64,000 nucleotides of DNA. It comes from Strix aluco (Eukaryota > Chordata > Aves > Strigiformes > Strigidae). The notes under the pieces were generated by a model. It saw only the letters and a program-made list of their open reading frames with translations. It had not been told where the DNA came from and did no database searches. Position numbers and translations under genes: made by a program. The DNA lies in contig NC_133954.1 of assembly GCF_031877795.1 (NCBI RefSeq), positions 7,407,256 to 7,471,255 on the forward strand, written 5' to 3'. Positions 40,945 through 53,100 of the stretch are shown here, piece after piece. How positions within the stretch are numbered: the first letter of the stretch is position 1; every line of letters starts with the position of its first letter.

Positions 40945-41115
40945 GGTGGGCCGGGCCGGGCCGGGCCGGGCAGCCCCCGGAGCCCGCAAGACCGCGCCGA
41001 GCCCCGCCGCCCCCCCGACGGGCTCCGCGCTGCCGCGCCGCGGCCCCGCGCCCGGGGGATCCCCTGCCCGCCCCGCCCCGCCCCGCCAGGCCCCGCCCGC
41101 GATGACGTCACGCCC
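40945..41115 (-). promoter_or_regulatory. DLX4: DLX4 promoter with a perfect CRE
   Basis: CpG-rich DNA with GGCCGGGCC repeats directly upstream of the start. TGACGTCA at 41103-41110 is the full palindromic cAMP response element, bound by CREB/ATF and JUN/ATF factors, about 160 bases from the ATG. No TATA box seen. Confidence 0.6.
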
Positions 41116-44100
41116 CGGGGCACCCCCCCCCACCCCCCACCCCCACCCCCCCCAGTTGCCCCCCACACCCCCCCCAGGGGGGCAGCCCCCTCTGTGTGTG
41201 TGTGTGCCGTCCCCCCCCTCGCCCCGGGGCTCCCCACCCGCCCCCCGCCTGTGCCCCGGCCCGGAGCAACGCGCCCCCTCCCCAGGGGGGAGACCCGGAG
41301 GCGGGGGAGTCACCCCGACCCCCCATGTCCTGGCTGAGTCTCCGCGGGGCGGGGGGGGCTGACCCAAGTGCTCCTGCCTGTGTGGGATAATCTGTGTTGG
41401 GGAGGGGTAACCCCTTCTCAGGGACCCCCCCCCTCTCCATGGGGGCACGGGGGGTGCGGACGGTGACTCCCCACGCACGTGGCCCCGGGGGGTGCCTCCG
41501 CTTGAGGGGGGCACAGGGCAGCCCTGGTCACCCAGGGGACAGACCCCGGGTGAGGAGGAGCTGAGGCCGTTCGCGCTCAGCTCACCCATGCGGGGACAGG
41601 GGGACACCCCCGGGATGCAGAAGGATGGACACGGGAGGGAGGGACACGCAGGGCGTCGAGGCCCTGTGCACCCCTACTCCCCCTGCTCACGGGTGCTGGG
41701 GAGGACACCCAGGGTGCTGGGAGGAGGGGGGGGTGGGAGCCCTGGAGCCACCCGGTCGGCGCTCGCCTTGGCAGACGGGAGGCCCTTTCCCCGGCGCCAG
41801 CAGCACCCCGTCCCCGCAGGGGCCCCCTCCCCGTCCCCGCGGGCCCCGCTCCTGGCGGCAGGCGTCGACCTGCCCAGCCGCTCCCTCCCACCGCCCCGGG
41901 GAGTCCTGACCCCCGTGGGGTGCGTGGGGCCGGGAGGAGCCCCACAGGCTCCAATCCCAGCTGCCAGCCAGGGCAAATGGGGGGCAAAACCCCCCGCTGG
42001 AGCTGGGGGACACTGTTACCACCTTTGGGGACAGTCAGCCGGAGCCCTGGGTGGTGCTGGCGGGGAGGGTTTGCACCTCCTGCAATCCCAGGTCTCACAC
42101 CAAGCCCTGGCCAGGGTCTGTGAGCCCCCGGCTGCAGCACGGTGGTGGCTTTGGGGACATTGCGGTGACACAATGGGGATGGAAACGGGTGGCCGGTGCC
42201 GAGCTGAGCGCTGGCCGTGAGGTCTCAGCTGCCACCCGCGCGAGGTTTGCCTGGGGAGGAGCAGCCCCGAGGGAGCGGGGTGACAAGCGGCCGGGGATGC
42301 TGGCAGGGAGGGTCCCCCGTCCCCACCCTCCCATTAGACCATCTTCAAAACATGTTTCCATCTGGCCTTCATGCCGGCTCTGACTCACTCCGAGCAGGGA
42401 CCGGGAGCTCCGATATAAATCGCCGAGCTCCTGGCTCACCCCAGGACACACTGGGACCGTGTCCTGCTCCAGAGTCCCAACACAACCACCCTTCCTCTGA
42501 CCCGCCGCTGACCCTCTGCAGCTGATGGCTCCTGCCTTCCCTCCCCATCCCAACCTCCCTAAACCTTCGCTCACAACACCGTAAAAATCATTTCCAGCAC
42601 AGCCCAGACCCACAGACCGGCCCCTCGGTGCTGGGCACAAGCTCTGGGGTCCCACGTCCCTCCATCCCAGCACGGAGAAAAGCGCCAGCATCCCTGGGAC
42701 TGTTCTCGGGGACAACATGGGCTCAAAATCCTATGGGAGCCCTAAATTTGGGCGTGGGGAGAAGTTGTCCTGCCACCTCTGCCCGGGCCACCAAACTCCA
42801 GAGGCCAACATGGAAAATCCCCCAACCCCACCCAGGCAAAAGCGGGGGTGAAGCAGCAAATAAAAAGAGGCACAAGGAGAAATCCAGATGTTCTCCAGCC
42901 CTGCCTGGGCTGGCTGAGGCATCCCCGGGGAGCCCGGCTTGGCCAGCACCGAGGGCGAAGCGTGGCCACTGCGAGTATCAAAGGAAACCTCCGCTGATCT
43001 GCTTTTATCCCAGCTCCTCACTTTCCCTGCCGGGGTGACTCAGCTCTCACTGGCTCCGGGGATGGGTGCCGGCTTGCTGGGATGAGCTACCCATGGCTCC
43101 GCTCCCTCTGGTGCTTCTCACCTCGGCGCTGAGGGTGGGAGGGAGATGCTGGGGCTGGGGGCTGTGTCCCCCCCAATACAGACGCTGCCTGTGGTGGCAG
43201 GGAAGCTCCCAGGGATGGATCTGGGGGTTCAAAATGCTCAGGGGACCCTGACCCCCTTCCCGGTGCTGTCCCACCCCTCTGCTATGTGGTGGACGTAATA
43301 AATATTCATAATTAAATATAAATATAAGTACCCCAAAATGTCCATCACGTGGCAGAAGAACCAGGGTCCCTGTGCTGGCTGCAGGTGGAAGGACGGTGTC
43401 CTCATGGGTGTTTGGGGGCAATATTTCACTTCTGGCAGGAGGAGAAGGACCCTTGGGGTCAAATCCCCTCCTGGTGGGGATGAGGGTGTCACAGCTCTGT
43501 TTCACAGGTGACGCCAAGGAGGGATCCCACCCCCCCAAGCCTGGGGGCTGGAGAGCGAGTGGATCCCCCCGACTTGGGCATCTCCAAGTGGGTCCCACAG
43601 CACGGGGCAGCCCAGGGCGAGCAAGGAGGCAGCGGTGACACCAGATGAGAGGCAGCCCATCTCCTCCGCCTCCTCCTCCTTCTCCTCCCTGACTCCACAC
43701 CAGCCTTGCACAGGCAGAGTTTTGGGTCGGGGGGTCTGAAAGTGTCGATCTCAGCATCCCTGAGCCCCATCCTGTGCCAAGGGAACACCCCATCTCCGAG
43801 CCCACCGGGGCGGGTGCAGGGAGATGTCCCCTGCTCCGCATCCCCTTGGCAGACGGGGTAAGAAACTGGCACCAAACCTTCAGGTTGTAAAAAACTCCCA
43901 GCTCCCGGCCACCGCTCACCGGGGGGCTGGTTCCCAGCGGCTTCGGCAGCTCGAGGGCAGGAGTCGGGGCCACCCAGGCACCTGCCCGGGGACGAGCACG
44001 GGGCGCACGCCCCGAGGGGCAGATCCCAGCCCTCCTGTTTGTGTCAGCACGGGCTGGCAGGGACAGAAGATGCTGTTTTAGCAGGGTTTGGGGTTTGAGG

Positions 44101-44454
44101 GGTAACCTGCTGCCAAAATAAATACACCAAGTCAACTCGTATTAAATTAAAAAAATAAATCAAGGCCATGCTCGGAGCCAATTCAAAGTCTCAGTCTCGG
44201 GGCTGGAAGGTGCTGGCACATGCCCGAGACCCACGCGGTGGTGGCAGGGACCGCGGCGGGCGCTGCCAGCCGGAACACGCGGGAGCTGCGCCGCTGCCGT
44301 TCACCTGCCCGGCGATGCTGGTGCACAGCCGAGGCCACGGAGGCTCCGGGTTTCACCTGCTGGCTTGCCGGCCCTGGCTGGTGAGGTTGATGAAGGCAGG
44401 AAGGATTAAAGGGGTACAGGGAAAGGTGTGGGGGGGCAGGAAAGCATGTGCCAG
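41116..44454. other. DLX4 upstream DNA, first part
   Basis: GC-rich single-copy DNA without a supported gene. 43285-43330 is a short AT-rich island (AATAAATATTCATAATTAAA) holding several homeodomain core words, and 42340-42430 is a balanced-composition stretch; both could be small conserved elements. Nothing else stands out. Confidence 0.5.
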
Positions 44455-44745
44455 GTAACAAACCTACAAGATCCTCCAAGATAAAGGGAGATCCCAACAG
44501 CTGTAATTACGCGCTGGAGATAGAGCGGCGCGGGGAAAGCCTGAAGCCAAGTACAGGAATTCTGGGTTAATGGCAGCCCAAGGAGAAGTTAATAACAAGC
44601 CGAACAAAGTGGGAGCAGACAGCCTGGCGTCTGCCCTCCCACACGCCACCGCTGCCACACTAACGAACAACCGCGCTATCTCCAGCCCTGTCAATAATCC
44701 CGGGGGAGCGCGGGGAGACAGGGTGCCGGCGCGAGAAATCCTCTC
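44455..44745. promoter_or_regulatory. Candidate regulatory element (E-box next to a homeodomain site)
   Basis: A block of about 290 bases with balanced composition, unlike its GC-rich surroundings. AACAGCTGTAATTACG (44497-44512) puts an E-box (CAGCTG) directly beside TAATTA. Further words are GTTAATGG, GTTAATAAC and GTCAATAAT. Repeat-free. Inference from composition and motifs only. Confidence 0.35.
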
Positions 44746-45479
44746 CGCCTTCCTCACGGGAGTTTTTGGCTGGTTGGCCGGAGTAAAAAACCACCCTGGG
44801 GGGGAAGGAGGAGGATGAGGGGGTGTTTGGGAGCATCCTCCGGGAGGGGGCTGGAGAGAAGTGCAGGGGAAAGGCTGTGCTCCGCGACACCCTCCCTTCC
44901 CAGGGCCTGATCCTGCCCCACAGGAGCACCAGTGGGAGCAGGATTTGTCCCCTGGATGATGTCAGACACCCCCAAAGCACCCAGAACCTGTTCCCCCGTG
45001 CAAAGAATCACGGCACGAGCGAGGCGAGACGGGAGCTACTGATGGGGAGGTGACCTGAAGGCGCAGAGGTGGCCCAGAGGACACACGCACCTGGGAGGTG
45101 ACAGTGACGTGGCCGTCACAGGAGGGCCTGGGACCCGGCCTCGATGGGGAGATTTCAGAGGGACACAAGGGTAGAGAAAGTTCACATTAATATTTTATCC
45201 CCCTTTGCAGAGCTCCAACATCTCCAGGAGGGATTTGAAAGGGTTTTTCTGCAAAAAGATGCTCAAAAATGTCTTGTCCCAAATGTTGCAGCCTCAGCAG
45301 CCACCCTGGCTGGGGTTGGCCTGGGCTCGGGGGGGTTTCTTGCTTTCCAGCACCCAGAGGCTCTGCAGCGGGTGCGGGTCAACGGCAGCAGCCGGGTGGT
45401 GTAAATCAGCATTTCCCCAACGGCACGGCCGTGGTCAGAGCCACCGCCTTGGCCAGGATTTGTGCCCTGCTCTGCCGCC

Positions 45480-46260
45480 GGTTTGAGTTGAGATGAAATC
45501 ATATAGATGTTAAAAATTCTTAAAACAAGTAACCATTCCCCCCACCCCCCGCTTCATCCCCCCTCAATAAAGCAAATATTTTGTTTTAGAACTTAAAATA
45601 TTTTCCAGGATGTAGATCTGGTCTGGGTTTGATTTTCATGAGGACTGCCGGCTGGAAATCAAAGGAATAAAAGGACCCTGATGTAAATCAGCAGCGATCC
45701 ACCGAGGGGCATATAGTCTCCCTGATTTACATCACTTCAGCCCTTGGCCCCGACTGAGACAGATGAATGAGGGAGCAAAGGAGAGGGGAAAGTCCCCCTT
45801 CGTGGTATCTTGTTTGGAGAGAAGCAAAACTGGCGCCGGCTTTGCTACTCCGTAAACACACAGAGGTTGAAAATTTACACCAGCATCACCAGCTATTCCT
45901 GACCAGCACCTCTGAGGGCCAAACCTGAGAGGGTCTCTCCCCGTCCCTGCTATTCTTTGGCGAGTTTATTAAGTGCCTGGAATTAATTGCAGGAGCAATT
46001 TTCTGCTGTCTAAATTCCCCATGTCACTGTTCCTCCCCTTGTGCCCTGGTGTGTGAAGCCAGTTTGGGGAATAATTATGCCCCATCTGGAAACCTTTGGG
46101 GAAGGTGTGAACCTGCTAGGCAGAAATATGACATATTTGATCAATTATTCCATTCATTAGCCCCAGCCTCAGCGCCTTGCCCTGCTAATTCGACAAGAGC
46201 ACCAGTTAAAGAGGCTTTTTAACCCTCATTCACTTCACATCACCCTTAAGGCAGAGAGCG
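45480..46260. promoter_or_regulatory. Candidate DLX4 upstream enhancer with a perfect inverted repeat
   Basis: About 780 bases of repeat-free, balanced-composition DNA rich in ATTA/TAAT words (GGAATTAATTGCAG, GGAATAATTATGCC, GATCAATTATTCC, GCTAATTCG). It holds a perfect 13-base inverted repeat, TGATGTAAATCAG at 45679-45691 and CTGATTTACATCA at 45722-45734. TGATTTAC is a known type of PBX-HOX site. It looks like the ultraconserved-type elements that surround developmental genes; conservation not tested. Confidence 0.45.
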
Positions 46261-46633
46261 GGAGAGCACCCGAGTCCGCGTGGCGCTGGAAAGGGGACAG
46301 TCTGCGCGTGGGTGCACGTGGGTGCTCAGCTCCTCTTCTGCTGTGAGCTCAACCCTGCCCTGCTGGGGTTAATACAGAAGTATTAAAAAAACCCAGTTAC
46401 ATTTCCTTTCTTTCCATTCACACCAAACTCTGTCGCTGGGACTTTGGCTGTGGATTGGCACCGGGCTGAAATTCCACTGGTCTTTTTTAACTTGTTGCTC
46501 TTCCCCTCCTGCTCCTTCCCTGCCTCTGCTGCCTTTGCTGGAGCGGTGCAAAACTGCCTCATTCTGGGTAAAAAGGATAAACTTGATAAAAAGGATAACT
46601 TGAATTTATTGTGTTGTAAATGGAGCAGTTAAA

Positions 46634-46690
46634 TAATCACAGAATCGTCTAGGTTGGAAAAGAGCTTGAAGATCACCTAGTCCAACCATT
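46634..46690 (-). mobile_element. Short CR1 3' end
   Basis: AATCACAGAATCGTCTAGGT and following bases to CCAACCATT: the last 55-60 bases of a CR1 element, of a different and older-looking subtype than the copies in ITGA3 (AAGAGCTTGAAGATCACCTAG). Confidence 0.8.
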
Positions 46691-47150
46691 AATGGGAAAT
46701 ATAAATTCAGATTTTTATTTCTTTTTAGAGAACTTGCAGTTATCATGCATTTAAATAACGAACGGTATTGGTTTGGATTGGGGTTTTTTTAGATAACTGT
46801 TTGGAGGTTGATTTTCCCCTCAGGGTGAGCCTTACAACAAGCCCAATTAAGATCTGGCCCAGGTTTTCTACATGATTTCCCAGGGATTCTTCCTTGCATA
46901 AATGGTCTTTTCCTTTCCTATCGCAGGCTCTTCCCTTGAGAAGCTGTTGCTTTCCCTTTAGTGAGACCCATTAAGGGTTTGCAACTTTAACAACATAACA
47001 AGGCCGTTAGTAACGGTTAGATGCAGCATTTAAACAAGGAGATCACCGGAGAATTTGATCCAATAAACCTGATTAATTTGTTTTAAAACAATCTCTTGCA
47101 GGCACACATCTCTAAAGGAGAAACTTTAGAAACTTTGGGACTAGGACTGA
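46691..47150. promoter_or_regulatory. Candidate regulatory element, AT-rich
   Basis: About 460 bases of AT-rich, repeat-free DNA with ATGCATTTAAATAACG, CCCAATTAAGATC, GTTAGTAACGGTTAG (MYB-like core) and CCTGATTAATTTG. Composition is unlike the flanks. Inference only. Confidence 0.3.
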
Positions 47151-50100
47151 AGTAGGCAGCACCTATTTTACCACCTTAATAGCTGCCACCCTGGCAAACC
47201 ACCTCTCCCCACCCTGTTTTTGGAGAGGTGAGGTGCCCGGCGTGGTACCCTGGTGCTGGCACAGCCTCCTCTTGCTCCCAGCCACGTCTGGTGCCCACGA
47301 AGGCGCCTCCTTCCCCTCATCCTCCTCCACCCCAGGTGCTTGCAGAGCACCCACCCGGAGCGCCCACGCGTGGGACGGTCGCTGTGCACATCGGCACCCC
47401 CAGGGGGATGCTCTGCCGCAGAGAGCCAGCTCCGCTCCCACCCCTCTCCCATCAGGTGGAGGAATTAAACCCCACGTTCCCCCCCTCCCTGAGCATCCTG
47501 CTCCAGCCCGCTGGCTGCAGCGCCTGTTGACATGTTTCTCTGGAAAGGGGCTTGGCCGAGGATGGAATTTAAAACCCACAGATTTTCTTGGGTTTGTTTT
47601 CTGCTTTTTTTTTTTTGTTGTTACTCGTTTTCTTTTTTTGGTTTGTTTTTTAATGTCCTAGCTGGAAACTTGAAAGCTGTGGCTGAGACCTCCTCTAGCG
47701 GTGCTGGGCTCCATCCCTGCCACTGCTGGCTGCTCGGTGCCCCCCGTGACACACACCTCTGTCACCCACTGGGTGATGGGCGGGGGGGTCAAATCTGCTG
47801 GTGCTGGGATGCTCGGAGGGCATATGGGAGGCAAAACCCGAGCGGTGAACTGGCATGGCCGGGAGGAAGAGCTGAGCTCCTTGGAAGAAGAGTCCTTCCT
47901 GTCACTTACTGCAGTGAAAAGATGTAATTTTTCACTTAGAAATCAAGGTACTTCTTTCAACAAGCAAAAACCTGTTTAAATTTCAATAAGTGGAACAAAA
48001 TCGTTCTGTTTTCTCAAGGCAAAACATTTTGATGGGTCACAGGGTTAGGGGGGGGTTTGTCTCACCATTTGTAGGGTGTTTTCATTCTGGTTTTGTGAAA
48101 GATCAGGAAGAAATAGCAGGGTTTCCTCTGAAATCTGAGCCCTGCCCAGGCTGCTCAGAAGCACTATAAGAACCTGGGGAAAGGCCAATGTCTCAGGGTC
48201 AGGGACTCCACTGACCGGACCGGTGGAATGAAGACTCACAGAGGAATCCCTGTCCTTGTTTTTTGGTGCGGAGAAATGGCACGAAATGATCTGATCTCAA
48301 GTCAGAACAAGTGGGGAGACTTGGGGGATCCTCACTTTGGGGGCACGTGTTGGGGATGCTCCAGCTGTGGGAGCACTGGCACAGCCGGTCCGGGGGGGAT
48401 GCTGGCCCGGCAGCATTTCTACATCCAAATGCCACAAGGCAACACGTGGATCCCTCATTTAGGAGCACCAGGGACCCCCCCAACCCACCCCCGGCCTCTC
48501 CCAAGCACTGGAAGCTGCATTTGCAGGTGGACAGATGCATGGGAAGGGGGAAGCACGGACGACCCCGTATCCTCCGCATCCGATGCGTGGTGCCCGTCTC
48601 GTGCCGCGGGACGTGTCGGGGCTTGCAGGTTGGGGGAAGAATTTGCCGAGCGTTTAAAGAGCCGACAAGAAGGGCTTGAGCTTGCAGCTGACTGCACGTT
48701 CAGGCCTCGTTTGTGAGCACTTTGCATCGCTGATGACAGAAAGTTGCTTTGTTGCCCAGGTTGCGGGGATTGAGTGATGGGAAATCCGCGGCGCTCGCTC
48801 GAATTGGCAAAGAGGGCTCCTCGGCGGCAGGGAGAGCCCAGCCCTCCCCTGCACCTACTCTCTGCCAAAAATAGATGAGGGATTTCATCATCCCCCCCTA
48901 GATTTATATTCATCAGAAAGTGCTTTTAGTGAAGTCCTGTGTCAGACCGAGCTCGAGATGCTGTTCGTGGCTATGGGGGATGCTCACGGGTGAGCCAAGG
49001 AACCGCATCGGAGTCCCATGGCAAAAGTCCACGAGCAGGTGAACAGAAGAAGGGGGGGGGGGGGTGGAATCCACTGTGACATTTTACTGACGGAACATAA
49101 ACTTTTCAACAAATACTTGGAGAGAAAAATACATATTCCGTTGACATTTCCCATATTTGGCGAAATCCCAAGCCTTCTACCAAACCCCCAAACGCACACA
49201 CAAAGTCCCTCAATGCTTTAACGAAAAGCAGCGTCCCAAAACGTCCTTTTATTTCCGGTGGTTACGACTCTGAAAAAAAATTATTTCAGGAATTTTTAAG
49301 AGGGAAAGGAGCAATAAATTGGAAAAGCTTCAGCATCTCTGGAGAAATGGGTGTTTTCCGACCCATCCCAGTGACTCGCTCCTGTGGGTTTGTTGCTGGA
49401 AGGTGCCAAGGACGGTGGCTCCATGTATCCTCAGGGGGAATGAAGATGCCCAGCTCGTCCCGTGGTCCGGGCACAGCGTTAGGGGAGCAGGGAAAAGCTC
49501 CCTGGGTTGGACCCACCACATTCTCCATATTCCAGCTCTATATTTCAGCACTGATGAAAACCACCATGTTAGCAGCCCCAGGCCTGGCTCCTTTCTCTTC
49601 CTTTGCAGCCAACGATGCATTTCAGAGGGAGCAGACTCAGGTCAAGCCTTGGAAAAAAATGTCATCTGAGAGTCCTCACTTTACCCACAGAAGAGGTAAC
49701 AGCAGGGCAGCTACCAGAGTCCAGCCCCGGGTACCCACGTAGCCTTCCCAGGCAAGATTTCCTTCAGCCCCCCGTGATGCCGAGGCTGCCGGGGGACCTG
49801 GAGAGGCTCAGAGCTGTGTGGTGACTTGCTGTCCCCAGCCGGGACGTGTGGGTTTGGAGAGATGTTAAAAGCATTATAATCAGTGACCCCACATTCTTGC
49901 TAATTAACAGAGAGAAAATTAGTGGTAAAGGAAATTGTTCCTCTTATATTGCTCTTTCTGGTTTGCTTGTTTTTTTGGCTTGGTTTTTTTTTGTTCTCTG
50001 TGTGTACCATGTAGAAAGAATTATTTAAGCCTCTGGGCCCAAATTCCCAGGCTTGACTTAAGCAAAATTCTCAGTGTGAGTTTTTGCCTGAATAAAGGAG

Positions 50101-53100
50101 TCAGGGTCTTGCCCAGGAGCAGAAAGGGGCAGAAGCCAACCCAACACTTCACTTTAAAGCAGGCTGAGCCCACCAGTACCACGGTACTCACAGAGCGGAG
50201 TGGTGCCAGGTGATGCTCAGCTCAGCCCTGACTCTCCCCCCTGCAAAGGAGGGCTCGGTCCCTGCCAAATTGTCTCTGCAGAGGACTTCGAGGGAAAGCT
50301 GGGCAGCTCTGAAAGGCAACCTGACAGTGCCGTGGGCATCAGACACCCGTCTGAGGCAGGCGGGATGGCTCTGGCAGGGATATCATGAGGGCCGAGGCTG
50401 GCAGAGCTGGTGGCGTGACATTTGGAGCTTGGATGCCCCTAGGGCAGAGGTGTCTGGTGGCCACCTCCATCTGACGGCTGGCTAGTGCCTGGGGCTAACA
50501 GCCACCTGGTAACATCGTCCTGCTGTATGGAGTGAGGGACAAGCCTGCATCCTGGTCCCCTTGCAGGACCTGAGCCCTCCTCTTCTGGCCCGTGACAGCC
50601 CTCTCCCCGACTCCCAGAGCCACCGTCCTTTCCTGCAGAGCTGGAGGCAGAGCCACTCGCCCTGAGGCCCACGGACACCCCTGCTGAGCCTGGGAGCCAC
50701 TGCCGAGCCAGTCGGGGCGGTGTCACCGAATGTCCCCACGCCACCGTCCTCCCTCCCCAGCACGCTCGCAGGTGGTCATTAGTGGAGCTGGCAATCCCTG
50801 CAGCACGCGCCGGGTATTTACATCTCTGGGGAAGCCGAACTCAAGGAGGAGAGGGAGAAAAAAATGGTGACGGTAAATGTATAATTAAAGTCCTATTAAG
50901 AGGCGCCTAGGAGTCTCCTGGGGAGCAGGGTGTACGAGATCGCTGCCTCCCCGATGGCTCTTGGGTACGAAAGTCTCCCCAGGCACAGCCAGGAGGGCCC
51001 AGGGGGACCTGCCGTGGGGGACGTGGCATCATCGGGGTCTCTGTAGCGCTGGGACATCCCTCCCAAGGCTGGGCTGTGGGGTGGGTCCCGTCCCATCCCA
51101 TCCCCTGCAGCCTTGTTCTGATTTCAGAGATGCTGGGAGCAGGCGCCCGTCTTGCCGCTGGCTCCCACGTCCCTGGACAACTCAAGCTGGTGGGTTGGGT
51201 GCCCAGCTCAGTTGTGGGGTGCTCCTTGAGTCCAAATCCTCTCGGACTGGGCTGGAGCAAGGGGCCACCAACCTGGGACAAGCAGAGAGTCCAGCCTGAG
51301 TCCTGGAGCCATGTGGCTCAGCAGAGCTGGTGGAGGAGATGGGCGTTTTAATAAGCAAAAAGAGGGAGTTGCTGTTGCCTGATCTATGCTGGCACTGTCA
51401 CAGATGCAGGGTTTCACCATCTCCTACACCCTGGCGACTCCCTCTCCATCTCTCAGCTCTTTCAGCGTATCAGGTCCTCATCCTCACTGGGAGGTCCCTG
51501 TCATCCTCGGGGACCTGCCCACATCCCACCGCGCTCCCCCGCACCGAGCTGTTCGGGCTCCCTTCGTTCAGCCCCTCGCAGGCTCCGTGCCCACCTCCGG
51601 CTGTGCCCGGGATGGAGCCTGGCTCTGACCCAGCTCAGCAACCCACCTGCACCAGGGGCTTATTTTTCCTTTCCCTGGAAGCATCCCCATTACAGAGGTG
51701 ACACATGAACCTCCGCTGCCACCTTCACTCAGGGCTCTCCCTGGCTGCCCCTATTCAAAGGCAAAAAAAAGCAAGTCGTGGCCAGGTTTGGTGGTAAATC
51801 ACACCATTTCCTCACCGCCCGCCGGATTCCAGCAGCCCAGCTCACATCACCCTCCCTCGCAGGTGCTTTTCCCATTCAACGCCTCCCACCTCGCCTGCCC
51901 CTGCTCTTTACAGCTCCCATATTAGTTGTGGTTCACCGGGCACTGAATGGGGACTGGAATTCCTTAATCCACCTGCGACCTGCAGAGGAGCTTTCCCAGC
52001 CCAGCCCCGTAACCCAATCCCACTCGGCACAAAGCCGGGAAGGCATCGCCGGCGTGAACCAGCAGTTGAGTCTCACCTCCTCCTGGTCCCGGGAGGGTGG
52101 GCGGCACCGCGGGCACCGTTCCCTTTGAACATCCCCCGATAGAGATTTGCCGGCGCAGAGGTCGGCCGAGCTTTTGTCTCGCCGTCGGTTTGGAAAATTC
52201 CACCTGGTCGTGGTTGGGCTTTCCAGGGGTCCCATTTCACCCAGTTCATAGCCCAAAACGTGCCTGTGGGTTTGAGTCCAGCTGCTGCCTCGCCCTGAAC
52301 TGAGCACTGAGCAGTAAAAGTGACTGAGGGAGGGTTTGGAAGTGTTTTGTTTTGGTTGGTTTTTTTTTTCTTAACAGGAAAATGTTGATTCATTGGAAAT
52401 AATGATTTTTGCCAGGAACATACCTGCTCGCTTTGACCTGGGCAGAATTTCTCATCAAAACATTGCAGAGGTGTCCGTCTCCATCCCATAATAACTAGCA
52501 GACTGAGCATTCACATGGGACCCGCATGGCTCCCCAACTGCCCTCCCACCAGCTGGATTTGCCCCCACTTTGAGACCTGGAAAGCAGTGAGGGTCCACGT
52601 CTCGCACCCTCTCAGAGTCACAGTCAGCCCAAGTCCTTCACGTCAAAAGATTTTTCTTGAAAGATTTATTTTCTGTAAAAATACGTCCCTGCCTTCTGCA
52701 AAGAAGACGCCAGCCTTCCCGAGCTCTCCAGCCTCTGGTCCTTCCCCATCTACGGACATCCTCATGGAAACTCTGCTTAGGTAGGAAAATCTGGCTTTTG
52801 GCAAAGCAGAAGTTTTGAATACTGACATTCGTAAATTTGAGAGCTCCAAAACGCCTTTGAGGTGGGAAGTGAATCTGTCTCCAGCCCACAGAAGCTAGAT
52901 TGTGAAATAATTTGAAATCATGGCAACACGACCTGAAAATTCGCTTGTACGGTCCAGCCATCACACCAGAAAACCTTACTCTTGGGAAATATGGATAATC
53001 ATCCCAATTTTGGAAAATTTGGGGCGGGTGATCGTCGTTATGGGCTGTGGGTGGGTTTGGCTTCAAGGCAGCTTTATAACACCAGAGCTGGAGAAGGGCT

